This document shows positions 16,804-25,288 of a stretch of DNA of 27,594 bases, in pieces. Where the stretch lies: positions 1 through 27,594 of the forward strand of contig DGOW01000040.1 of NCBI GenBank assembly GCA_002390225.1. Reading direction: 5' to 3'. Within the stretch, counting starts at the first letter, position 1; each line of letters starts with the position of its first letter. The notes beneath the pieces were generated by a model. That model was not told the DNA's origin, did not search any database, and worked only from the letters and a program-made list of their open reading frames with translations. Source of the DNA: Gemmatimonadales bacterium UBA4456 (GTDB lineage: Bacteria; Gemmatimonadota; Gemmatimonadetes; Longimicrobiales; Gaopeijiaceae). A program made the position numbers and the translations under genes.

Positions 16804-17739
16804 CTACTCCAGATCGATATCCGGCATTCGTGTGAGCGTGGTGCATGATACCACCGGCCACTTCAGAGACCGCGACAGTTTGGCGCACTCCCGTTCGGCC
16901 TCGACCGCGTCAACGGACTCGCCGAAGAGCCCGAACGCGGCAGCGCCACTCCCCGACAGCATAGCTAGTCCGGCACCGGCACCCCGCATCGCAGCAAGCG
17001 ATAGAGCCACAGGTGGGTACTTCGTGGCGACGGTAGCCTCGAAGTCGTTGACAGCCAGTCCATTGAGCAGGTCGCCCCATGAGACCACGGCGTCGAGCTT
17101 GGGTAGAGACACGGGTGGCACTCCAGAGCGAGAGGCGGCGAGGGCCTCGTAAGCGGGACCGGTTGCCACGTGAACGGGTGGAAGCGCCAGCGCCATCCGG
17201 CACTCGGGCAGCGCCGCCATGGCCTCGATACGCTCCCCACGTCCGCGTCCTATCGCCGTCGGTGACGCACCCAGAAAGAAGGTGACGTCGGATCCGAGTC
17301 GCGCGGCGATCTCATGCAAGGCTTCGCGGTCGGTAAAATCCATCAGCGTCGCCAGGCATCGCAGCACGGCAGCGGCATCGGACGATCCACCGCCGAGGCC
17401 GGCCCCTGCGGGGATGTGTTTCTTGAGATGGATGGAGACAGTCCCCCGGTGACCACTCTGCCTGAGAAACTCTGATGCAGCACGCCACGCCAGGTTCTGT
17501 TCGGTCGGACCCAGATCCGGGCCGTCTACGAACAGATCCACCCCGTTGTCCGCACCGGAGATCGAGTCCTCGGACGGGCGAGGTTTGACACTGACCTCAA
17601 CCTCGTCGGCAAGCGAAACGGCCTGAAAGATCGTGACCAGCTCGTGAAACCCGTCCGCTCGCTTCCCTCCGATTCGGAGAACGAGGTTGACCTTGGCGGG
17701 GGCGAGCGTGCGCGCAATGCCAGCTGCCTCAGCCTCCAC
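16804..17739 (-). CDS. ispE: 4-diphosphocytidyl-2-C-methyl-D-erythritol kinase
   Basis: This 311-residue GHMP kinase phosphorylates CDP-ME in the non-mevalonate (MEP) isoprenoid pathway. It shows APAKVNLVLRIGGKRADGFHEL near the N-terminus, the GHMP ATP loop PAGAGLGGGSSDAAAVL, and the C-terminal MLSGSGAAAFGLF motif. I chose a GTG at 17739 (VEAEAAGIARTLAPAKVN): it sits 5 bases after a GGGGG and overlaps the upstream gene by only 11 bases. An ATG at 17778 would lengthen the overlap and add an arginine-rich segment without family similarity. Confidence 0.94.
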   Translation of the reverse strand: MEAEAAGIARTLAPAKVNLVLRIGGKRADGFHELVTIFQAVSLADEVEVSVKPRPSEDSISGADNGVDLFVDGPDLGPTEQNLAWRAASEFLRQSGHRGTVSIHLKKHIPAGAGLGGGSSDAAAVLRCLATLMDFTDREALHEIAARLGSDVTFFLGASPTAIGRGRGERIEAMAALPECRMALALPPVHVATGPAYEALAASRSGVPPVSLPKLDAVVSWGDLLNGLAVNDFEATVATKYPPVALSLAAMRGAGAGLAMLSGSGAAAFGLFGESVDAVEAERECAKLSRSLKWPVVSCTTLTRMPDIDLE

Positions 17740-18817
17740 GTACGCCCCCGGCCGAAGCCCCCGTCGCCTCGTCGGCATCACCCCAGGTCGCCTCCTCCTG
17801 AGCCTCGTGCACTTCTTCTTCAGCTGAACCGATGTCACCCAGCGAAAAGCCGAGCTTCCACGTGTACCAAAGACCGATCACCGTGATGGGGATCCACCCG
17901 CCGAAATGGTAGGCGAAGGCGAACGCGAGGGACTGGGGCTCCGACACACCGTACACGGTCGTCAGAGCGAAATTGGCGGAGGCATGGAACGTCCCGAAAA
18001 ACCCCGGGGCTGACGGGAGTGCCACGCCGAAACCGACCACGGCTTCGGTGAACATGGCCGAGAACCAACCAGTGTCGATACCGAACGCCAGCATACCCAG
18101 CCAGAACGAGAGGCCATGCCACGTCCAGAAGAACAGCGACCAAGCAAAGCCGAGTGCAAGCAGCTTGGGGTCGCGCATGATCGCCATCGAGTCCAGGAGC
18201 CCTTCGAGCAGCTCCATCACGCGTCCGGTCAGCTGCCCCGGCATAAAATCGAGAACGAAGCGCGCGACCGCCAGAAACTGTTTGGGCAGAGTCGCCATCA
18301 ACACGAGCACGACCAGCACGCCCAGCACCAGAGCGACCGCACCCTGGAAGATGGCCAGCCCTCCTCCCTCGAGTAGTGCGTCGACCTCCGGGAAGGCCGG
18401 TGTGAAGACCGGGATCACGAGGAAGAGCAGCAGTATGACCCCGTCCATGAAGCGCTCGACCACCAGACTGCCGAAGGCCGCGGTAATGCTCACCGGTTCG
18501 AGACGGCTGAACGCGTACGGGCGAGCGAACTCGCCCATGCGAGCCGGCAGGATATTGTTTGCCATGAAGCCGATGGAGACCCCGGCAAACCGGGATCGAA
18601 AGCTACTTTCTGGCAGGACTGGAGCCAGCAGGATCTGCCAGCGGACCGCCCGGATCAGAAAGCCGAAGGTGGCAACGAAGATCGACGCCGCGAGCAGGAA
18701 CATGTTGCCCGTCGCTATGTTGGCCAGCACCTCACGGAAGTCGACGTCCTTCAGAACGACCCACAGAAAGAACACGGTCACGACGAGTCCGACCGTCGCC
18801 TTGCCGGTATTCTTCAC
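17729..18817 (-). CDS. Lysylphosphatidylglycerol synthase-type (MprF/UPF0104) membrane protein
   Basis: This 362-residue protein has about eight membrane helices and matches the membrane part of MprF/AglD-type proteins (LPG_synthase_TM). Family landmarks include FGFLIRAVRWQILLAP, GFMANNILPARMGEFARPY, GSLVVERFMDGVILLLFL and GVALPSAPGFFGTFHASANFAL. Members act as lipid flippases or glycolipid-related transporters; the substrate here is unknown. The last about 35 residues are acidic and Ala/Gly-rich, an ordinary cytoplasmic tail. The GTG start at 18817 overlaps the pdxJ stop as GTGA. Confidence 0.88.
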   Translation of the reverse strand: MKNTGKATVGLVVTVFFLWVVLKDVDFREVLANIATGNMFLLAASIFVATFGFLIRAVRWQILLAPVLPESSFRSRFAGVSIGFMANNILPARMGEFARPYAFSRLEPVSITAAFGSLVVERFMDGVILLLFLVIPVFTPAFPEVDALLEGGGLAIFQGAVALVLGVLVVLVLMATLPKQFLAVARFVLDFMPGQLTGRVMELLEGLLDSMAIMRDPKLLALGFAWSLFFWTWHGLSFWLGMLAFGIDTGWFSAMFTEAVVGFGVALPSAPGFFGTFHASANFALTTVYGVSEPQSLAFAFAYHFGGWIPITVIGLWYTWKLGFSLGDIGSAEEEVHEAQEEATWGDADEATGASAGGVRGG

Positions 18818-19542
18818 GAGCGGCGAGCCCTCCGCAGAATCTCCGACATTTCCCGAACAGCCCGCTCCATCCCGACCAGGACGGCACGGGAGATGATGGA
18901 GTGACCGATGTTGAGTTCTTCCAGCTCATCGATCGCTGCGACGGGCGCGACATTCTCATACGTCAGCCCATGCCCCGCGTGTACCGCCAGGCCGACCGAC
19001 CGAGCGAAGGCCGCGGCGTCGGACAGTCGAGTGAGCTGGGCCGCACGCTCCGCCCCCTCGGTATTCGCGTACTCCCCCGTGTGTAGTTCCACGGCTGCGG
19101 CCCCCAGATCAGCCGATATACGGATCGTGTCCTGGTCCGGGTCGATGAAGAGTGATGTGTGCACGCCCCCGTCCTGAAGCCGACGCGTGGCGTCTCCGAC
19201 CGGTCTGCGCTGAGTTTCCGTATCCAGTGCCAGGCCGCCTTCCGTCGTGATCTCCTCACGCTTCTCGGGCACGAGCGTAGCCTGTCTGGGGCACCAGGCG
19301 CACGCCAGCGCGACCATCTCCTCAGCGGCTGTAAGCTCAAGGTTGATCGGGGTTCTGGCCGTATCCATGAGAAGATCGACATCCCGATCCTGGATATGAC
19401 GTCGATCTTCGCGGAGGTGCACCGTGAGTCCGTCGGCGCCACCAAGCTCCGCGAGCACCGCTGCTCGAACCGGATCGGGCTCGTCCGTCATTCGGGCCTG
19501 CCGGACCGTCGCAACGTGATCGATGTTCACGTACAAGCGCAT
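18814..19542 (-). CDS. pdxJ: Pyridoxine 5'-phosphate synthase
   Basis: It condenses 1-deoxyxylulose-5-phosphate with 3-amino-2-oxopropyl phosphate in the DXP-dependent vitamin B6 pathway. The 242-residue TIM barrel starts MRLYVNIDHVATVRQAR and keeps the signature elements: GADGLTVHLREDRRHIQDRD, NLELTAAEEM, TLVPEKREEITTEGGL, SLFIDPDQD, VELHTGEYAN, VHAGHGLTYENV and LNIGHSIISRAVLVGMERAV. The ATG at 19542 lies one base after the stop of the DUF2520 gene. The stop overlaps the GTG of the next gene. Confidence 0.97.
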   Translation of the reverse strand: MRLYVNIDHVATVRQARMTDEPDPVRAAVLAELGGADGLTVHLREDRRHIQDRDVDLLMDTARTPINLELTAAEEMVALACAWCPRQATLVPEKREEITTEGGLALDTETQRRPVGDATRRLQDGGVHTSLFIDPDQDTIRISADLGAAAVELHTGEYANTEGAERAAQLTRLSDAAAFARSVGLAVHAGHGLTYENVAPVAAIDELEELNIGHSIISRAVLVGMERAVREMSEILRRARRS

Positions 19543-19543
19543 A

Positions 19544-20440
19544 TCAGTACACCGTCCCTGTCGTCTCAAGATGGAGATATCGTCTGAATAGGTCATCGAG
19601 GGCCTCGGAGATCTCGGGATCCAGCGAAGCCCGCGCCAGATTGAGCGTTTCTGCTCCAAGCGTGGCGTAGAGGTGTGCCTCACCTTCGTCGAGAGCCCTG
19701 AGATGGAGCGCGACGGTCTCCACGTCTCCACGCGCAATGGGACCGCGGATCGCGTCGGGGACACCGCCCTCTTCAATCGAGTCGAGCGTGCTCCGCACGA
19801 GCGGAATCAGGGCAGCAAGGGCTTCATCTCCATCTACGCCAGCGCGCTGCATGAGCTCGACAGCGCGCGCGAGCAGGGGCAGCATCATGGTGCTCGTCAG
19901 GACAGCCGCCGCATGGTATGACGACCTCCGAGCGGCGGGGACCGAAATCAACCGACTGCCGATGGCCGTCGCGAGCACGCGGGCGACCGAGACCGCCTCC
20001 GGCGAGCCAGTCACCGAGAACCAGGCATTGCTCAGGTCCCTGCGAGCCGTCAGAGGATTCGTCACGGCGATGAGAGGATGGAAGGCGCCCACCAGGTAGC
20101 CTCTGTGGTGCAGCGGTTCCAGTACATCGGTCGGGAGAGCCCCCGTCACGTGAAACACGATACAGCCTTCGGGCGCAGGCCCCAGCGCGGCCAGCGCATA
20201 GGCGACGTCGGGCACGTCCGACTCGGGAACGGCAAGCAGAACCGCGACAGTGCCGGGCATCGGCCGTTCGAGCCCGAAGACATATCGGAGGCGATCATCC
20301 CACGCTCGCACATCCGGCGGGTGCGGATGCCGGCCCGACACGACCACCTCCCGGAATGCCCCGCTCTCGACGAACGCACCCCCGAGCGTGAGCCCCATAC
20401 GCCCTGGGCCTACGATCATGACCGGTCCCATGCCGCTCAC
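19544..20440 (-). CDS. Rossmann-like and DUF2520 domain-containing protein
   Basis: This 298-residue protein has an N-terminal NAD(P)-binding Rossmann domain (MIVGPGRMGLTLGGAFVESG, then VLLAVPESDVPDVAYALA). A helical C-terminal DUF2520 domain follows (RSSYHAAAVLTSTMMLPLLARAVELMQRAGVDGDEALAALIPLVRSTLDSI, then GPIARGDVETVALHL). Proteins of this pair resemble ketopantoate and pyrroline-5-carboxylate reductases; their reaction is not established. The GTG at 20440 overlaps the hflX stop as GTGA; an ATG three codons later is possible. The gene is directly followed by pdxJ. Confidence 0.85.
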   Translation of the reverse strand: MSGMGPVMIVGPGRMGLTLGGAFVESGAFREVVVSGRHPHPPDVRAWDDRLRYVFGLERPMPGTVAVLLAVPESDVPDVAYALAALGPAPEGCIVFHVTGALPTDVLEPLHHRGYLVGAFHPLIAVTNPLTARRDLSNAWFSVTGSPEAVSVARVLATAIGSRLISVPAARRSSYHAAAVLTSTMMLPLLARAVELMQRAGVDGDEALAALIPLVRSTLDSIEEGGVPDAIRGPIARGDVETVALHLRALDEGEAHLYATLGAETLNLARASLDPEISEALDDLFRRYLHLETTGTVY

Positions 20441-21693
20441 TCCACCCCCCCGATTTCAATGCCCTCACGAGCGGTGAGTCGACCCAGGACACCCTCCGGG
20501 AGGCGCGCGGTTAGGCGCACGTCGAGCGCCTCGTCGACCCGATCGATGACCTCCCCCTCACGATACACCGTAGCGATCGCCTCCCCATCCATGACGGGAA
20601 TTCGAATCGCCACCCGAGCGAGCCGGTTTCGAATGCGAGCGCGCAGGGTCTCCTTTAGCGCCTCCAGCGTCTCCGGCTGATGGGCGCTTACGAACACCGC
20701 CGGGGTCGACTCAAGGGATCGGATCCGTTGCTTGAGCGACTCACGCTCCGTGTCGTCGATTCGATCCGTCTTGTTGAAGACAAGAATCTTTTCTTGATCG
20801 GCGAGGGACAGTTCGTCGAGCACCTCCAGGACGACCTCTCGCTGTTCTTCCCAGTCCGGGTGCGATGAATCGATCACGTGCAGCAGAATGTCGGCTTCGC
20901 GCGATTCCTCCAGAGTCGAGCGAAAGGATGCGATCAGATGGTGGGGAAGCTTACGAATGAACCCGACCGTATCCGTGGCAAGAGCTTCGTATCCACCTCC
21001 GAGGTCGACACTGCGTGTTGCAGAGTCGAGGGTGGCGAAGAGACGATCCTCAACGAAGAGGTCTGCTCCGGACAACGTACGCAACAGGGAGGATTTCCCA
21101 GCGTTCGTGTATCCGACGAGTGCGACGCGGAAGAGACCCGCCCGCGACTTACGCTGAACTGCCCGTGCCTTTGCCACCTCGCGGAGCTTGCGCTTCAGCT
21201 CACCGATGCGCGTCCCGATCAACCGCCGGTCGGTCTCGAGCTGGGTTTCACCGGGACCACGGAGGCCGATACCGCCTCGGATACGCGAGAGGTGGCTCCA
21301 CATCCGTCGCAGGCGAGGCAGAAGGTACTCGAGTTGAGCGAGCTCGACCTGCATGCGCGCCTCACTCGAGCGAGCACGCGTGGCGAAGATGTCCAGGATG
21401 AGCTCGGAACGATCCATGACGCGGACCTTGATCAGCTCTTCGAGATTCTTTCCCTGGGCTGGACTGAGCTCCTCGTCGAAAATGACCAGGTTCGCTTCCC
21501 GCTCCTCCACCAGCTCGGCCAGAGAACGGGCTTTCCCTTCCCCCAGGTAGTAGCGGGGGTTTGGGCGGTCGAGACGCTGGACCAGTGAACCGACGACCTC
21601 ACCGCCCGCCGTGTCGGTAAGCCGCGCCAGTTCATGGAGGTGCTCATCCGCGACGTCTCGCGCCTCGGATCGAGACGGTGCGCCGACGAGCAC
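20437..21693 (-). CDS. hflX: GTPase HflX, ribosome-splitting factor
   Basis: HflX binds 50S ribosomes, splits stalled or dormant 70S particles and counters hibernation. The 418-residue protein shows the N-terminal domain (NPRYYLGEGKARSLAELV, ELSPAQGKNLEE, VRVMDRSELILDIFATRARSSEARMQVELAQLEY) and the linker GGIGLRGPGETQLETDRRLI. The G domain follows with G1 GYTNAGKSSLL, G2 FATLD, G3 DTVGF and G4 NKTD. The GTG at 21693 is the first standard start, but it begins inside the family's first strand (AVLVG) and has no SD. A GGAGG at 21750-21746, 7 bases before an in-frame ATC at 21738, suggests the protein may really start there. rarA ends 131 bases upstream of the GTG. Confidence 0.94.
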   Translation of the reverse strand: MLVGAPSRSEARDVADEHLHELARLTDTAGGEVVGSLVQRLDRPNPRYYLGEGKARSLAELVEEREANLVIFDEELSPAQGKNLEELIKVRVMDRSELILDIFATRARSSEARMQVELAQLEYLLPRLRRMWSHLSRIRGGIGLRGPGETQLETDRRLIGTRIGELKRKLREVAKARAVQRKSRAGLFRVALVGYTNAGKSSLLRTLSGADLFVEDRLFATLDSATRSVDLGGGYEALATDTVGFIRKLPHHLIASFRSTLEESREADILLHVIDSSHPDWEEQREVVLEVLDELSLADQEKILVFNKTDRIDDTERESLKQRIRSLESTPAVFVSAHQPETLEALKETLRARIRNRLARVAIRIPVMDGEAIATVYREGEVIDRVDEALDVRLTARLPEGVLGRLTAREGIEIGGVE

Positions 21694-21745
21694 CGCCCGG
21701 TCGACGGGCGTCAGCAGATCGATGAGTTGCGTGGGGATCCGATCA

Positions 21746-21750
21746 CCTCC
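21746..21750 (-). promoter_or_regulatory. Shine-Dalgarno GGAGG placed for an ATC start of hflX
   Basis: GGAGG at 21750-21746 is the only strong SD near hflX. Seven bases downstream is the in-frame codon ATC (21738-21736). No ATG, GTG or TTG exists in frame between the upstream stop and the GTG at 21693. A short open frame ATG...TGA of 8 codons ends inside this SD. Confidence 0.4.
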
Positions 21751-21824
21751 GTCCCCGGCATCCGAACATTTGAGAGGGGACGCTCAAACGATACCCAAGG
21801 TCAGGGCGGCCTCACAGCCCCAGA

Positions 21825-23204
21825 TCAGCCATTCTCCCGTCGTTCCGCCCACCAGCGCAGCCGTTCTGCGATCGTCTTCTCGAATCCGAATCCGCTCGGG
21901 TCGTAGAACTGCTCCCCCGCAACCTCGTCTGGAAGGTACGTCTGGTCGGAGACCCCGCCGTTCTCGTCAGGATCGTACCGGTAACCCTCTCCGTATCCCA
22001 GATCCTTCATGAGTGACGTGGGGGCGTTTCGAATGTGTAGCGGGACGCCCGCCGCCGGGGTCTCCCTGGCTCGATCCCGTACAGCGTTCCAGGCCGTGTA
22101 CACCCGATTCGATTTCGCGGCCGTCGCCAGGTAGATCGTCGCCTGCGCCAGGGCCAGCTCACCCTCCGGTGATCCGAGAAACTCATACGAGTCTCTCGCT
22201 GTGATCACGTGCGCGAGCGCGTCCGGATCGGCGAGCCCGATGTCCTCGGTGGCCATACGCACCAGTCTGCGCGCGATGTAGAGCGGATCTTCACCGCCGT
22301 CGAGCATGCGAGCTAGCCAATACAACGCAGCATCGGGATCTGACCCACGAACCGACTTGTGCAGCGCCGAAATCAGGTTGTAATGCTCCTCCCCACTCTT
22401 GTCGTACGCAGCGAATCGATGCTGAAGGGCCTCCCGGGCGATCTCGATCGTGATACCGCCACCAGCACCAGCCAGGTGCGCTGCTGCCTCCAGCACGCCC
22501 AGCGCGCGGCGGGCGTCTCCGTCCGCGGATTCCGCGATAAAGGTCAGTGCGGCTTCATCCGCAACGAGGGCCATGGACGCCAACCCGCGTACCTCCAGCA
22601 ACGCCTGACTCAGAATGGAACGAGTCGCGAAGGGCGAGAGCGCCTCGAGCACGTACACCGGTGCGCGAGAGAGCAACGGGCGAACGATCGCGAATGATGG
22701 GTTCTCCGTCGTCGCTCCGATCAGAATGATCGTACCCGCTTCGACGTGCGGCAGGAACGCGTCCTGCTGAGCCTTATTGAAGCGATGAATCTCGTCGCAG
22801 AACAGGATCGTCTGCCGCCCACTCGAGCGACGGCGTGTTCCTGCCTCCGCGATGATCTCACGAACCCGCGCAACTCCCTCGGTCACCGCGCTGAAGGCCA
22901 CGAATGTCGTACCGGACACGTCGGCGATGATGCGCGCGAGGGTGGTTTTTCCACTTCCAGGCGGACCCCACAGGATCATGCTCGCGACCTTGCCTCCATC
23001 GAGCATCGCCCGGATCGCCCTTCCCTCCCCGAGGAGCTGCTCCTGACCCTGGAAGTCTTCCAGTGTCCGGGGACGCATACGGGCGGCCAGCGGCGCGGCT
23101 TCGTCGATGTCTGCGTCACCTGACGACCGCGCCCCGCCTCTCCGATCACGCTCGCTATCCGGCGATGAGTCAGGGCCACCGTCGAACAAATCGAGATCAT
23201 TCAC
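21825..23204 (-). CDS. rarA: Replication-associated recombination protein A (AAA+ ATPase)
   Basis: This 459-residue ATPase of the RarA/MgsA/WRNIP1 family acts at stalled replication forks, with SSB and RecA. It begins with a variable acidic region (to about residue 35), then LAARMRPRTLEDFQGQEQLLGEG. Walker A is WGPPGSGKTTLARI, Walker B LFCDEIHRFNKAQQDAFLPHVE, and sensor 1 GATTENPSF. The C-terminal tetramerisation region includes HYNLISALHKSVRGSDPDAALYWLARML and GYRYDPDENGGVSDQTYLPDE. The GTG at 23204 overlaps the cca stop as GTGA. It is followed by hflX after a gap. Confidence 0.96.
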   Translation of the reverse strand: MNDLDLFDGGPDSSPDSERDRRGGARSSGDADIDEAAPLAARMRPRTLEDFQGQEQLLGEGRAIRAMLDGGKVASMILWGPPGSGKTTLARIIADVSGTTFVAFSAVTEGVARVREIIAEAGTRRRSSGRQTILFCDEIHRFNKAQQDAFLPHVEAGTIILIGATTENPSFAIVRPLLSRAPVYVLEALSPFATRSILSQALLEVRGLASMALVADEAALTFIAESADGDARRALGVLEAAAHLAGAGGGITIEIAREALQHRFAAYDKSGEEHYNLISALHKSVRGSDPDAALYWLARMLDGGEDPLYIARRLVRMATEDIGLADPDALAHVITARDSYEFLGSPEGELALAQATIYLATAAKSNRVYTAWNAVRDRARETPAAGVPLHIRNAPTSLMKDLGYGEGYRYDPDENGGVSDQTYLPDEVAGEQFYDPSGFGFEKTIAERLRWWAERRENG

Positions 23205-24514
23205 GGTCCACTCTTCTTCGGTCCGAAGGCACCGTCGCTCGGTCCAGAGCTGTTCCCACCACGGAGTCGCTCTGCGACCTCCTGGGCCCGCAGGAGAAGC
23301 TCCTCACGTTCGTTGCGGGCCGGGTCCTCCAGGACCCAGACCAAAAGCTCCGAGAGCACATCCTTGAATACCGGCCCCGGCTTCAGACCCATCCGCATCA
23401 GGTCTCGTCCACCAACCGTCAGGTCTCCTATCGCTAGCGGCGGAGCGGTCCGCAGTTCTGCGCGGATCCCACGCCATGCCTCTACGACCTCCAGCGGAGC
23501 GGGTTCAACGTCTGCCACCCGTGCCGAGGCCAGCTCCAGGCGAGCGACTCCCCGCATCACAGTCGGTCCATATCGACTCAACCAGCGTCGCAGGTCCCCG
23601 GCGCCTGAGCCACGCGCTGGAAGGCCTGGAGCGGCGGCGAGGTGCGCTACGACGTCCGTATCCGCATTCGACAGACGCAGCCTGACCAGAAGCGCAGCCA
23701 CTGCGGCCGGTGCAGCCGGACGTAACAGAGCCGCAAGGCGAAGCATCGGCCTGCCTGGAGGTAACGCGTCGACCACTCGTACAGCGTGCTCCCACAACCC
23801 CCCTGCGAGACTGTCCACCTCAGGGAAGAGCACACGATTGATGCCTCCGTCCCGATACAGCGACAGGGCATGACTCGGTCGCGGGTCCGCCGACAGAACT
23901 TTCATCAGCTCCTCCCGTACCCGCTCCGGTGACAGCGTCGACAGGTGATCGGTGAGCGAGATGAGCGCAGTCCACGTCCCTTCGTCGATCTCGAAATCGA
24001 ATCGACCGGCGAAGCGTAACGCCCGTAAGATCCGAAGGTAGTCCTCCCGGAACCGGTCAGCGGCGACCCCGACAGTGCGCAGCATGGCCGCAGACATATC
24101 GTCCGCACCACCGAACGGATCGAACAATTCATCCCGGAGTGGGTGCCAGGCGATCGCGTTGATGGTAAAGTCCCGCCGCGACAGGTCGTCCTCGATTCGG
24201 TCTGCGAACTCCACGACCGCATGACGGCCGTCGGTCTCGACATCCTTACGGAACGTGGTGACTTCATACATGAGCCCGTCACGAGCCAGGACGCCGACGG
24301 TTCCATGTTCGACGCCGATCGGCACCGTGCGCCGGAAGGTGCGTTGGACCTGCTTCGGGGTGGCCCGCGTCGCAAGATCCCAATCTGCGGAGGGGCGGCC
24401 CAGGAGCGCATCCCGCACGGCCCCGCCCACCGCCCACGTCTCGTAGCCAGCCTCTTCCAAGGTTCGCGCAATCCACCGAACCGCACCCGGTGCGATCGGA
24501 CGAACGTCACTCAT
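23201..24514 (-). CDS. cca: CCA-adding tRNA nucleotidyltransferase with eroded HD region
   Basis: It adds or repairs the 3' CCA end of tRNAs; the tRNA-Gln in this window lacks an encoded CCA. The 437-residue class II enzyme has GGAVRDALLGRPSADWDLAT (30-49, catalytic DWD), RTVPIGVEHGTVGVL and DLSRRDFTINAIAW (110-123). The neck motif REDYLRILRALRFAGRFDFEID follows, then the PERVREELMKVL element. Around 241-282 the HD-type domain expected in this family reads LWEHAVRVVDALPPGRPMLRLAALLRPAAP and runs directly into RLRLSN. The HD dyad is replaced by RP and a segment seems missing. The ATG at 24514 overlaps the SDR stop as ATGA. Confidence 0.93.
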   Translation of the reverse strand: MSDVRPIAPGAVRWIARTLEEAGYETWAVGGAVRDALLGRPSADWDLATRATPKQVQRTFRRTVPIGVEHGTVGVLARDGLMYEVTTFRKDVETDGRHAVVEFADRIEDDLSRRDFTINAIAWHPLRDELFDPFGGADDMSAAMLRTVGVAADRFREDYLRILRALRFAGRFDFEIDEGTWTALISLTDHLSTLSPERVREELMKVLSADPRPSHALSLYRDGGINRVLFPEVDSLAGGLWEHAVRVVDALPPGRPMLRLAALLRPAAPAAVAALLVRLRLSNADTDVVAHLAAAPGLPARGSGAGDLRRWLSRYGPTVMRGVARLELASARVADVEPAPLEVVEAWRGIRAELRTAPPLAIGDLTVGGRDLMRMGLKPGPVFKDVLSELLVWVLEDPARNEREELLLRAQEVAERLRGGNSSGPSDGAFGPKKSGP

Positions 24515-25275
24515 CCTGGAAGTACGGCCCCACCGTTGACGTTGAGGATCTCTCCAGTCACGTGGCGGCCCAGTTCCGAGCAGAGAAAGACGATTGGGCC
24601 CGACACGTCTTCCGACGTGGCAATCCGTCCGATTGGAATCGAACGCGCAATGCGCTCACGCTCGCCACCAGCGAACGCCCTCGCCGACATCTCGGTGTCG
24701 ATCCAGCCTGGAGCCACGCTGTTCACCGTGATGCCTCGCGGTGCCAATTCGATGCAAAAGCCCTTCACCAGCGAGATCATGGCACCCTTGGTCGCCGCAT
24801 AGTCTCCGTGAAATGCCTCGCCTCGCTGGCCCGCAGTGCTGCTGACCAACACAATCCGGCCATCGTCACGAAGTCGGGACGCAGCTGCCCGACACGTGTA
24901 GAACATCGAGTGCAGGTTTATGTCGATCGTCCGGTGCCACCGTTCGTCGGTCAGCTTCGCAACCGGTTGATCTTCGACCGGCCAGATCCCGTGATTTCCG
25001 ATGAAGAGGTCCAGGCCGTCAAACTGCTCATCACCACGAACGAACAGGGCCTCCGCTTCCTCTGGGGCTGACAGATCTCCGCCGTGGGCCCACGCCTCGA
25101 CGCCCAAGGCGCGGCACTCGGCTACGACCGCGTCCGCATCATCGGACCGCGAACGAAACCCGATACCGACGTTGGCACCCGCCTGCGCCAGCTGAAGTGC
25201 GACGGCACGTCCGACACCGCGCGACCCACCGGTCACGATTGCGTTCTTCCCTGTCAGATCGATCAACCGATTCAC
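24511..25275 (-). CDS. Short-chain dehydrogenase/reductase (FabG-like)
   Basis: This 254-residue NAD(P)-dependent oxidoreductase has the classical SDR pattern: TGGSRGVGRAVAL for the dinucleotide, NHG, SSTAG with the catalytic serine, and YAATKGA (YxxxK). The C-terminal ending GEILNVNGGAVLPG resembles 3-oxoacyl-ACP reductases, but the substrate is unknown. The GTG at 25275 has a repeated GAGGAGGAGG SD 5 bases upstream, one of the strongest in the window. It starts 13 bases after gmhA and its stop overlaps the cca start. Confidence 0.92.
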   Translation of the reverse strand: MNRLIDLTGKNAIVTGGSRGVGRAVALQLAQAGANVGIGFRSRSDDADAVVAECRALGVEAWAHGGDLSAPEEAEALFVRGDEQFDGLDLFIGNHGIWPVEDQPVAKLTDERWHRTIDINLHSMFYTCRAAASRLRDDGRIVLVSSTAGQRGEAFHGDYAATKGAMISLVKGFCIELAPRGITVNSVAPGWIDTEMSARAFAGGERERIARSIPIGRIATSEDVSGPIVFLCSELGRHVTGEILNVNGGAVLPG

Positions 25276-25288
25276 GTTTGCCTCCTCC

